Source: JAOPZW01 sp963835295 | Lineage (GTDB): Bacteria > Actinomycetota > Thermoleophilia > Solirubrobacterales > Solirubrobacteraceae | DNA: 64,000 bases | Assembly (NCBI GenBank): GCA_963835295.1 | Contig: CAWIEX010000015.1 | Location: forward strand, 310,001-374,000 | Direction of reading: 5' to 3' | Part shown: positions 26,496 to 33,517 of the stretch, in pieces | How the letters are laid out: each line of letters starts with the position of its first letter | How positions within the stretch are numbered: the stretch's first letter is position 1 | Position numbers and translations under genes: made by a program | The notes under the pieces: model-generated | Told to the model about the DNA's origin: nothing | Database searches by the model: none | What the model saw: the letters and a program-made list of their open reading frames with translations, nothing else

Positions 26496-27681
26496 TCAGC
26501 GCCCCGTCCGGGGGTTGAGCGCGTCCTGCAGTCCATCGCCGATCAGATTGAAGGCGAGGACGGTGAGCAGGAGCGCAACCCCCGGGAACGTCATGTACCA
26601 CCATGCGGTGTCGAAGATCGAGATGGCGTCGGCGATCATGGCCCCCCAGCTGGCCGTGGGCGGCTGGACCCCGACACCGAGGAACGAGAGCGCGGCCTCG
26701 AACAGGATGTTGGTCGGGATCAGCAGGGTCGTGTAGACGATGATCGGCGCCACGAGGTTCGGCAGGATGTGGCGGAAGATGATGCGGGCGTCCGAGGCGC
26801 CCAGCGAGCGGGCGGCCTCGACGAACTCCTTCTCGCGCAGCGAGAGCACCTGGCCGCGAATGATTCGCGCCATGTAGGGCCAGCCGGCGAGCGTGATGAC
26901 GAAGATCACGACGGGCAGGCCCGGCTGGATCAGCGTCGCGTTCGACGAGAGGACGAACGAGAAGACGATGGCGGCCAACGAGAAACACGACGCCCGGCGC
27001 CAGGCGCAGCACCCAGTCGCTGCCGGTGAGGCCGCGGAAGCCGGGGCGCCCGCGCAGCTGCGATATGGCCGCGCCGAGGACCGGGAGGAGCAGGATGACG
27101 ACCGCGAAGATGAAGAGGTCGCGGCCGACCGAGCTGGCGGTCAGGCAGCCCTTCAGCGAGCACGCCGCGCCGAGGCCGAGGGCGAGCAGGAGGACCGGGA
27201 AGGCGAGGACGACGTCCATCGAGCGCGACAGCGCGGTGTCGACGAAGCCGCGGTAGTAGCCCGCGATCATGCCCAGGGTCACGCCGATCATCACGATCAG
27301 CCCGGTGGCGAGGAAGGCGGTGGCGAGCGATATGCGCGCGCCGTAGAGCGTGCGGCTGAAGACGTCGCGCCCGAGCGCGTCGGTCCCCATGATGTAGCCG
27401 TGCCCCGGTGCCGCCGCCGAGCCGAACTCGTCGAGCGCGTTGGAGTTCTGGGCGTTCGGCGGATGCGCGCCGAACAGCTTCACGATCTGGCCGGCGAAGA
27501 TCGCGACGATGATGAGCAGCACGATGACGGCCAGCGCCACGAGCGCCACCTTGTCGCGCCGCAGCCGGCGCCAGAACAGCGCCAGCGGCGAGCGGGCGGC
27601 AATCTCGCCTGTCGTGGTGGCCGCTTCATCGGTGATCGTGCCACCGGTGTCTTGAAGCAGCTCGGCAGCGCCGGTGCTCAC
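26496..27681 (-). pseudogene. Peptide ABC transporter permease (DppC type), one apparent frameshift
   Basis: This is the first gene of the dpp operon; start GTG 27681 (STGAAELLQD). The N-terminal part has SPLALFWRRLRRDKVALVAL, GHGYIMGTDALGRDVFSRTL and YGARISLATAFLA, standard DppC/OppC. After LAPGVVF the frame changes near 26976, where a TTT in GTGTTTCTCG should be TT. The protein then continues with VIFVITLAGWPYMARIIRGQ, the EAA-motif EKEFVEAARSLGASDARIIF and a normal C-terminus ending LNPRTGR. A ~55-residue loop (GAACSLKGCLTASSVGRDLF...) between helices is longer than usual. Length is one base over a multiple of three. Confidence 0.8.
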
Positions 27682-27923
27682 GGCCTACGGCCTCGCGTCA
27701 TCTACGTACCTCGCTGATGGGTCCCTCTCCCGAGTGCGGCTGGGTCCATACCCGCACGCCGCGACTCTACTCCTGTCCAGGTCGACACAGCGGTCAGGGC
27801 CGCAGTGTCGATTCGCTCCACGATGGCCTTCTCCTCCCATCCCTAGAGGCCAGGTCGCGCACTGTAGGCCTCGGTGCGTAACGATCGGTTAAAGGAACGT
27901 GCTTAGGCAACGGAAGGCCGCCG
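27682..27923. other. Intergenic region between dpp operon and tRNA-Arg
   Basis: This stretch of 242 bp is of mixed composition. It must hold the dpp promoter; TAGAGT on the minus strand near 27768-27773 is a weak -10 candidate. I see no gene. An antisense reading frame running through the tRNA (27794-28015) is a classic spurious ORF. Confidence 0.4.
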
Positions 27924-27929
27924 TATCCT
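27924..27929 (+). promoter_or_regulatory. -10 box (TATCCT) of tRNA-Arg(CCU)
   Basis: TATCCT lies 11 nt before the mature 5' end of the tRNA at 27941, the right distance for initiation a few bases upstream of the tRNA. TTAGGC at 27903 is a possible -35 with 15-nt spacing. Confidence 0.55.
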
Positions 27930-27940
27930 CTCCGCGCACG

Positions 27941-28014
<74 letters not shown>

Positions 28015-28037
28015 TGGCCGGCGCTCGGGAGGCCGGA

Positions 28038-28592
28038 TCAGGCCCGGTCTGGGCGCTCGGGGTAGACGTCGTCGATGGTGGCCAGCGCCGCGTAGGGGGC
28101 GCCGCCGGCGGCCTCGCGGATGCGCTCGGCGCCGCCCGCGAGGCGGTCGAGCACCGTCACGACGCCCGCGATCTCGTGGCCGGCCTCGCGGACCGCCTCG
28201 ATGGCCTGCAGGGTGGAGCCACCGGTGGTGACGACGTCCTCGACGATCAGGCAGCGATCGTCGGGGTCGAGGAACGGGCCCTCGATGCGCCGCTGCAACC
28301 CGTGCTGCTTGGTCTCCTTGCGGATGAAGAAGGCCTTGACGTCGGCACCGCCGGCGAGGGCCGCGCACGCCGGCGCGTCCGCCCCCATGGTCAGGCCGCC
28401 GACGGCGGTCGCCCGCCACTCGCTCGCGCGCGCGGCCACCAGCTCGGAGAGGGCCGCGAAGCCGGCGGGCCGCAGGATCGCGCGCTTGGCGTCGACGTAG
28501 TACTGCGCGACCTGGCCGCTGGTGAGGACGACCTCTCCGAGGACGAGGGCGTGGCTGCGCAACTCGTCGATCAGCCGCTCCCGTGCCTGCAT
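28038..28592 (-). CDS. pyrE: Orotate phosphoribosyltransferase PyrE
   Basis: PyrE joins orotate and PRPP to form OMP in pyrimidine synthesis. The 184-residue protein has FTLTSG-type LGEVVLTSGQVAQYYVDAKR (~18-37), GGLTMGADAPACAALA (~65-80), the flexible catalytic loop AFFIRKETKQHG (~87-98) and the PRPP-binding CLIVEDVVTTGGSTLQAIEA (~113-132). The last motif contains the two acidic residues and TTGGST. ATG 28592 is 21 nt from the divergent membrane-protein start. It is convergent with the tRNA-Arg gene. Confidence 0.97.
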   Translation of the reverse strand: MQARERLIDELRSHALVLGEVVLTSGQVAQYYVDAKRAILRPAGFAALSELVAARASEWRATAVGGLTMGADAPACAALAGGADVKAFFIRKETKQHGLQRRIEGPFLDPDDRCLIVEDVVTTGGSTLQAIEAVREAGHEIAGVVTVLDRLAGGAERIREAAGGAPYAALATIDDVYPERPDRA

Positions 28593-28600
28593 GCGGCGCG

Positions 28601-28606
28601 TACCCT
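28601..28606 (+). promoter_or_regulatory. Putative -10 box (TACCCT) of the 28614 gene
   Basis: TACCCT is followed by 7 nt and then GTG 28614. It supports GTG 28614 as a leaderless start. Confidence 0.5.
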
Positions 28607-28613
28607 ATCGAGC

Positions 28614-28979
28614 GTGCTGGAGGGCCTCCTGCGGACGGTCTCGCTCGTTGCGGGCGCGATCGTGCTGCTCAGCTTCGCCCTGTTCGCCATCGACGAGACG
28701 CGCGACGCGTCCGAGCACACGACCGCGGCGATCGCGGGCCTCGAGGCGACGCGGACGTCCGATCCGTCGGCCGATCAGGAGCGCGCGCGCGAGCGAGCCC
28801 ACTCGCGCGTGCGAGAGACCATCGACGACGCCGACGACGTGCTCGTCGCGCCGTTCGCGGGGCTGGTGGACGGCTCACACAGCTCCTGGGTGCGCCGCGG
28901 CGTGCCGACGCTCATCGCCCTCGTGCTCTACGGCCTCGGCCTGTCGTTCCTGGCCCGCTTCGCGCGGGGACGAGCTTGA
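28614..28979 (+). CDS. Small two-helix membrane protein of unknown function
   Basis: This 121-residue product starts at GTG 28614. One transmembrane helix is near the N-terminus (LVAGAIVLLSFALFAIDETR) and one near the C-terminus (VPTLIALVLYGLGLSFLARF). They flank a hydrophilic, Arg/Asp/Glu-rich region of ~60 residues probably forming a helical loop. The stop overlaps the TTG start of the carboxylate-amine ligase gene (TTGA), so the two are co-transcribed. No family recognised. Confidence 0.7.
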   Translation: MLEGLLRTVSLVAGAIVLLSFALFAIDETRDASEHTTAAIAGLEATRTSDPSADQERARERAHSRVRETIDDADDVLVAPFAGLVDGSHSSWVRRGVPTLIALVLYGLGLSFLARFARGRA

Positions 28980-30094
28980 CCGGAGTCGGCGGGCGAGCCT
29001 CCGAGGCCCGCTTCGGCGAGCAGGCGGACTTCGCCATCGGCGTGGAGGAGGAGCTGATCCTCGTCGACGCGCAGACGCGGGCGCTGTCGCACGCGGGCGT
29101 CGAGGTGCTGGCGCGCATGGGCGAGCCCGACGCCTCGCAGGGCTTCGCGCACCCCGACACCTACTCGGCGCTGATCGAGCTCGCGTCGCCCGTCGCTCAC
29201 GACGCCGGCGAGGGCGTCGCCGCGCTGGGCGCGCTGCGCGCGCGGGTGCGCGCGGCGGGAGGCACGGTCATCGGCGCGGGCATCCATCCCGACGGCGCCT
29301 TCGGCGACGTCGTGCACGTCGACGAGCCGCGCTACCACCGGATCGTCGAGCAGCTGCAAGGGCTGATCAAGCGCACGCCCACCTGCGCGCTGCACGTCCA
29401 CGTCGGCATGCCCGACGCGCAGACCGCGATCCGGGTCTTCAACGGGCTGCGCGAGCAACTGCCGGTGCTGCAGGCGCTGGCGGCGAACTCGCCGTTCTGG
29501 CACGGGCGCGACTCCGGCCTCGCCACCTCGCGCGCTCAGCTCTTCCGCGGCTATCCGAGCGCCGACATCCCGCAGGCCTTCGACTCCTTCGACGACTACG
29601 CCGAGAGTGTCGCGGGCGTCGTCGCGACGGGCGAGCTACCCGACTACACCTTCCTGTGGTGGGACATCCGCCCGCACCCGCGGCTGGGCACCGTCGAGGT
29701 GCGAGCGATGGACAGCCAATCGGCGCTGTGGTCGGCGGCCGGCCTGGCCGCGCTGGTCCACGGCCTGGCGCGCGCCGAGGCCGAGGAGGTCCGCGACAGC
29801 TGGGCGCCACGCGAGATCCTGATGGAGGCGTCGTTCACCGCCGCTCGCCATGGGCTGGGCGCGCGGCTGCCGATGGACGGCGCGCTGCGCCCGGCGCCGG
29901 AGGTGGCCCGCGCCGCGCTCGAGCGCGCGCGCCCCCACGCCGCGGAGCTCGGCTCGGGCGACGCGCTGGAGGGCGTCGAGCGGATCCTGGCCGAGGGCAA
30001 CGGCGCCGACCGTCAGCGGGCCGCCCATGCCCGCGGCGGGATGCCGGCGCTGCTGGACCTGCTCGTGGCCGAGGCCGAGGCGCCCTACGGATAG
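28976..30094 (+). CDS. Glutamate-cysteine ligase-like carboxylate-amine ligase (GCS2/YbdK family)
   Basis: This 372-residue ATP-grasp-like ligase forms a gamma-glutamyl or similar amide bond. FAIGVEEELILVDAQT (~19-34) is the family N-terminus with metal-binding glutamates. THPDTYSALIELASPV-like FAHPDTYSALIELASP is at ~57-72, ALHVHVGMPDAQTAIRVFN (~140-158) holds the substrate histidines, and LGTVEVRAMDSQSALWSAA (~237-255) is the conserved ligase core. In actinobacteria some members make gamma-Glu-Cys or pre-cofactors, but the substrate cannot be deduced here. The TTG start overlaps the upstream stop; the 3' end overlaps the convergent L,D-transpeptidase by 10 nt. Confidence 0.92.
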   Translation: MTGVGGRASEARFGEQADFAIGVEEELILVDAQTRALSHAGVEVLARMGEPDASQGFAHPDTYSALIELASPVAHDAGEGVAALGALRARVRAAGGTVIGAGIHPDGAFGDVVHVDEPRYHRIVEQLQGLIKRTPTCALHVHVGMPDAQTAIRVFNGLREQLPVLQALAANSPFWHGRDSGLATSRAQLFRGYPSADIPQAFDSFDDYAESVAGVVATGELPDYTFLWWDIRPHPRLGTVEVRAMDSQSALWSAAGLAALVHGLARAEAEEVRDSWAPREILMEASFTAARHGLGARLPMDGALRPAPEVARAALERARPHAAELGSGDALEGVERILAEGNGADRQRAAHARGGMPALLDLLVAEAEAPYG

Positions 30095-31056
30095 ACGTCG
30101 ACGATGTCGCCGAGCTTGATCCAGCGGAAGACCGAGATGGCGTCGGGGATCGGGATGCGCAGGCAGCCGTGGCTGGCGGCGAAGACCGGCACCTCGGCGT
30201 AGCCGTGGATGGCGAAGCCGCGGATGAAGTAGTCCGAGTAGTACATCCCCTTGGCGTTGAAGCCGGGGGACTTCGAGTAGACGCGGAAGCTGCCCTGGAT
30301 GGTCGGCGTCGACGGCTTGCCCGAGCTCGCCGGGTAGATGCGCTCCACGCGCGAGCCCCGGATGAGCGCGATGACCTGCCGCGAGAGGTCGGCCTCGACG
30401 TGCTTGCCGTGCTCGGGGTGGCGCACCTTGAAGGTGCCCTTGCCGGCCAGCAGCGCCTTGAACATGCTCGTGTCGGCGACGTTCGTGCGCGCCATGCCGG
30501 TCACCTTGCGGAAGGCCAGCACCGCGCGGGCGGTGCGCTGGTCGAACAGGCCGCGCTGGCCGACGACGTAGCCCTTGGCCGCCAGGCGCTGCTGGAGCAG
30601 GCGCACGGCGGGGCCGCGCGCGCCCGGGCGGGCCCGCAGCGCGGCGACGTCGACCCGCACCGGCTTGGCCACGAGCTGGATCGCGGTGGGCGTGGCCAGG
30701 TGCGTGGCCTGGACCTCGACCGTCCCGGGCTTCGACGTGCCGAAGGCGACCACGGCCATGCCCGACCTGCCGGTGGGTGAGATCGTCAGGTTGACGTTGA
30801 CCACGCGCAGCTTGTGGCCGTGGCGGTAGAAGCGCACGGTGGCCGTCTGGCCCTCGACCCACGGCTGCATGACGACCCGCACGCGCCACGGCTGGCCCGC
30901 GAGCGCGAGGTGGCCGTTGCTCACGCGCTCGGGCGTCAGCGACAGCAGGGGCCCCGTCGCCGCGGAGGCGGCGCTCGGGGCGGCCATGAGGACGACGACC
31001 AGGGCTAGACCGCGCCGGGCGTGCCGGGCGAAGGTGGTGCGGCTCGGCACGTGCAT
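30085..31056 (-). CDS. Secreted L,D-transpeptidase (YkuD) with peptidoglycan-binding domain
   Basis: This 323-residue exported cell-wall enzyme makes 3-3 cross-links or anchors proteins. The signal peptide is RRGLALVVVLMAAPSAASAA (cleavage after ~33). A beta-rich region (~35-135) is followed by a PG_binding_1 domain (GPAVRLLQQRLAAKGYVVG, ~146-164). The YkuD domain contains IQGSFRVYSKSPGFNAKGMY and the catalytic FAIHGYAEVPVFAASHGCLR (His and Cys of the HxxxxxxxSHGC signature, ~279-298). A TACATT box lies 8 nt before ATG 31056. Confidence 0.93.
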   Translation of the reverse strand: MHVPSRTTFARHARRGLALVVVLMAAPSAASAATGPLLSLTPERVSNGHLALAGQPWRVRVVMQPWVEGQTATVRFYRHGHKLRVVNVNLTISPTGRSGMAVVAFGTSKPGTVEVQATHLATPTAIQLVAKPVRVDVAALRARPGARGPAVRLLQQRLAAKGYVVGQRGLFDQRTARAVLAFRKVTGMARTNVADTSMFKALLAGKGTFKVRHPEHGKHVEADLSRQVIALIRGSRVERIYPASSGKPSTPTIQGSFRVYSKSPGFNAKGMYYSDYFIRGFAIHGYAEVPVFAASHGCLRIPIPDAISVFRWIKLGDIVDVYP

Positions 31057-31064
31057 GGCGCGGA

Positions 31065-31070
31065 AATGTA
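31065..31070 (-). promoter_or_regulatory. Putative -10 box (TACATT) of the L,D-transpeptidase gene
   Basis: On the minus strand TACATT is followed by 8 nt and ATG 31056, a leaderless-type spacing. Confidence 0.45.
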
Positions 31071-31111
31071 CCTACGCAGGCAGTCCGACCGAAAGATTGG
31101 CCGTTGGGCGC

Positions 31112-31990
31112 TCAGCCGGTAGGCGTCGGCGCTGGCGTCCACTGCGCGCGGACCGCGAGCCCGACGAGCGCGATGAGCCCCAGCGAGCACGCGAAGAGCA
31201 CGGGGATCTCCCACCCCCAGTGCTGGGAGACGCCGAAGGCCAGCGAGTTGTTCATGCAGTGCAGGGCGATGCCCGGATACAGCGATCCGGTGCGCTCGCG
31301 CAGCAGGCAGAGGGAGAAGCCGAAGAACCCCAGCGGCAACAGGAAGGCGGCCTCGGCCGACCCGAAGTGGATGGCCCCGAAGACCAGGCCGGTGAGGAGC
31401 GCCGCCGGCCAGGCGCCCTTCCAGTTGCGCAGGGTCCCGTAGAAGAATCCGCGGAAGAAGAACTCCTCGGCCATCGGCGCCACGACGGCGACCAGGAAGG
31501 CCACGGCCAGCAGCGCGTAGGTGCTGTCCTTGACGCCCAGCTCGTCGGGCAGCTTCGTGTCGTCGGGGCTGACGCCGAGGATCGCCACCCAGACGAGAGT
31601 GAAGAGGTAGAAGGCGGCGAACGCGGCGGCCATCCAGCCCACCGCCGGCCAGAAGCGCGTGGGGCGCAGCCCGAACTGCTCGGGCAGCGGCCGCGCCGAG
31701 ATGTTCGCGAAGAGCAGGGCGGCGCCGATGAACGACAGGTCCTGGACGATGGTGGCCGAGATGCTCACCGCGGGGCTGGGGTCCGTGAAGCTCGAGCCGG
31801 CCGCGGACCCGATGACCCCGATGATGAGCGCGCCCATGAGGGCGCCGCCGAAGGCGGCGACGAGGCCCGCCCACGCCATCCACGGCTTCCAGGGCGGGCG
31901 CTCGGGGCGGGGCGGGCGCTCGACGCCCTCGGGGAGCTCGGGCGCGACGTCGAAGGAGGGCGGTGGGATCGAGGAGGGCGCGGTGGACAT
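31112..31990 (-). CDS. CPBP-family intramembrane glutamic/metalloprotease
   Basis: This 292-residue protein has a Pro-rich cytoplasmic N-terminus (~1-38) and about seven to eight transmembrane helices. The Abi/CPBP signature appears as APMAEEFFFRGFFYG (~179-193, EExxxR), with the second motif LVFGAIHFGSAEA (~207-219, FxxxH) and the third LHCMNNSLAF (~248-257, HxxxN). These are the catalytic residues of the Rce1-like fold. The upstream open frame to 33538 is a shadow of the HAD and MscS genes; ATG 31990 follows a TACTCT box. Substrate unknown. Confidence 0.9.
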   Translation of the reverse strand: MSTAPSSIPPPSFDVAPELPEGVERPPRPERPPWKPWMAWAGLVAAFGGALMGALIIGVIGSAAGSSFTDPSPAVSISATIVQDLSFIGAALLFANISARPLPEQFGLRPTRFWPAVGWMAAAFAAFYLFTLVWVAILGVSPDDTKLPDELGVKDSTYALLAVAFLVAVVAPMAEEFFFRGFFYGTLRNWKGAWPAALLTGLVFGAIHFGSAEAAFLLPLGFFGFSLCLLRERTGSLYPGIALHCMNNSLAFGVSQHWGWEIPVLFACSLGLIALVGLAVRAQWTPAPTPTG

Positions 31991-32004
31991 GCGTGCTCGG
32001 ATGC

Positions 32005-32010
32005 AGAGTA
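32005..32010 (-). promoter_or_regulatory. Putative -10 box (TACTCT) of the CPBP protease gene
   Basis: On the minus strand TACTCT is followed by 14 nt and ATG 31990. Confidence 0.4.
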
Positions 32011-32028
32011 CGAGGCGGCCGGTATGTC

Positions 32029-32706
32029 CTACGTCACGAAGAGGCCGTCGAGGGAGGCCACGACGCGCACGCCGGCCGGCGCCTGCGCGCCGTTGCGGGC
32101 CACGAGCACGGCCTCCAGGCCCGCCGCGCGCGCCCCGGCGACGTCGGCCTCCAGGCTGTCGCCGACGTGCATCGCGTCGGCGGCCCTGGCCCCCAAGCGG
32201 TCCAGGGCGGTGCGGAAGATGGCCGGATCGGGCTTGGCCACGCCGAGCTCGGCCGAGATGACGACCGCGTCGACGAGGCCGCGCAGGCCGGTGCGCTCGA
32301 GCACGTCGTGCAGCGACACGTCCCAGTTGGACACCACGGCGAGGCGCGCGCCGCCGGCGCGCAGGCGCTCCAGCGCGGCGGGCACCTCGGGGTAGGCCCG
32401 GAAGCGAACCGCCGCCAGCAGCGCGTCCTCGACGTCGCCCAGCGGCAGCGGCGTGCCCAGCGACTCCTGCACCACGGCGGCGCAGCGGCGGCGCAGGTCC
32501 TTGAGCGTGGCCCAGTCGCGCGCTTCGTCGTGATGCGCGCGGTAGTAGGCCATCTCGGCCAGCATCGCCGCGCGCGCGGCTTCGAGGTCGACCACGACCC
32601 CGCGGGCAGCCAGCTCCTGCGCCAGGTGCGGCCACGGCGTCTCGAGCTCGACCAGCGTGCCGAGCACGTCGAGCAGGACCGCCGAGGGGATACCTTCCCG
32701 CGCCAT
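32029..32706 (-). CDS. HAD-superfamily hydrolase (subfamily IA, dehalogenase/HDHD3-like)
   Basis: This 225-residue Rossmannoid hydrolase has motif I AVLLDVLGTLVELE (nucleophile Asp ~13). The usual second Asp is replaced by Leu (DVLGT), as in haloacid-dehalogenase-like and REG-2-like branches rather than typical phosphatases. A helical cap (~20-90) follows. Motif II is AVVSNWDVSLHDVL, motif III is ELGVAKPDPAIFRTAL (Lys), and motif IV is AMHVGDSLEADVAGARAAG. The ATG at 32706-32704 interlocks with the divergent mscS ATG in a single CATG. Substrate unknown. Confidence 0.88.
   Translation of the reverse strand: MAREGIPSAVLLDVLGTLVELETPWPHLAQELAARGVVVDLEAARAAMLAEMAYYRAHHDEARDWATLKDLRRRCAAVVQESLGTPLPLGDVEDALLAAVRFRAYPEVPAALERLRAGGARLAVVSNWDVSLHDVLERTGLRGLVDAVVISAELGVAKPDPAIFRTALDRLGARAADAMHVGDSLEADVAGARAAGLEAVLVARNGAQAPAGVRVVASLDGLFVT
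32691..32696 (+). promoter_or_regulatory. Putative -10 box (TACCTT) of the MscS-like gene
   Basis: TACCTT is followed by 8 nt and then ATG 32705. It lies inside the first codons of the divergent HAD gene. Confidence 0.45.
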
Positions 32707-33496
32707 GACGGCCCTCATCGTCGCAGCCGACTCGTCTTCGGGGCGCTTGATCGCCGCCGCGCTGACGCTGCTCGCGGCCCTCGCGCTCGTCGCAATCGTG
32801 CACCGCGCGATGCGCGGGCGCGCGCACAAGCTGCCCGAGGCGCTGGGCGGCGGCGAGCTCAGCCCGATGCTGGACACGCGCCTGCGCTTCCTGCGCCGCG
32901 TGGTCGAGGCCGCCATCATCGTCATCGGCGTCGCCCTGGCCCTCGCGCAGTTCACGAGCCTGGACCGCCTGGCCGCCACCGTGCTCGCCTCGAGCGCGAT
33001 CGCCGCCGCCGTCGTCGGCTTCGCCTCGCGCCAGGTCCTGGCCAACGCCATCGCCGGCATGGTCCTCGCGGTCACCCAGCCGCTGCGCATCGGCGACCTC
33101 GTGACCTTCGAGGGCGAGACGGGCACAGTCGAGGACGTCTCGCTGACCTACACGTGGCTGCGCACAGGCTCCGACGCGCGGCTCATCATCCCCAACGAGC
33201 GCCTGGCCGCCGGGGTCCTGCGCAACGACTCGATCCGCTCGCCGACGGTGGCGCTCGAGGTGTCGGCCTGGCTGGCGCCCGACGCCGACGAGACCGCGGC
33301 GCTGGCGGCCGTTGAGGCGCTCGAGGAGACCCGGGCCGCGCGCATCGCCGAGGTGACCGACGCGGGCCTGCGCCTGCAGGTCGCCGGCCCGCCCGTGGCG
33401 CCGGCCGACCGGATCGCCCGCGAGGGGGAGCTTCGGGCAGATGTCTTGCGGGCACTGCGCGAAGCAGGGTGTCGGGGTCGCCGCGACGAACCCTGA
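32705..33496 (+). CDS. MscS-family mechanosensitive channel
   Basis: This 263-residue small-conductance mechanosensitive channel protein releases solutes on osmotic downshock. It has two to three transmembrane helices (~14-32, ~60-80) and the pore-lining helix with the Ala/Gly pattern in AAAVVGFASRQVLANAIAGM (~99-118). VTQPLRIGDLVTFEGETGTV (beta-domain entry) and ARLIIPNERLAAGVLRNDS (~159-177), the conserved MscS PN motif, follow. The C-terminal alpha/beta domain is present. The first ATG of the frame with a TACCTT box is 32705. It fits the trehalose genes in an osmotic-stress theme but is not linked to them. Confidence 0.92.
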   Translation: MTALIVAADSSSGRLIAAALTLLAALALVAIVHRAMRGRAHKLPEALGGGELSPMLDTRLRFLRRVVEAAIIVIGVALALAQFTSLDRLAATVLASSAIAAAVVGFASRQVLANAIAGMVLAVTQPLRIGDLVTFEGETGTVEDVSLTYTWLRTGSDARLIIPNERLAAGVLRNDSIRSPTVALEVSAWLAPDADETAALAAVEALEETRAARIAEVTDAGLRLQVAGPPVAPADRIAREGELRADVLRALREAGCRGRRDEP

Positions 33497-33498
33497 TC

Positions 33499-33504
33499 TA
33501 CCCT
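33499..33504 (+). promoter_or_regulatory. Putative -10 box (TACCCT) of the PBP gene
   Basis: TACCCT is followed by 13 nt and then ATG 33518. It overlaps the last codons and stop of mscS. Confidence 0.45.
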
Positions 33505-33517
33505 TCCAGGGTTCCTG

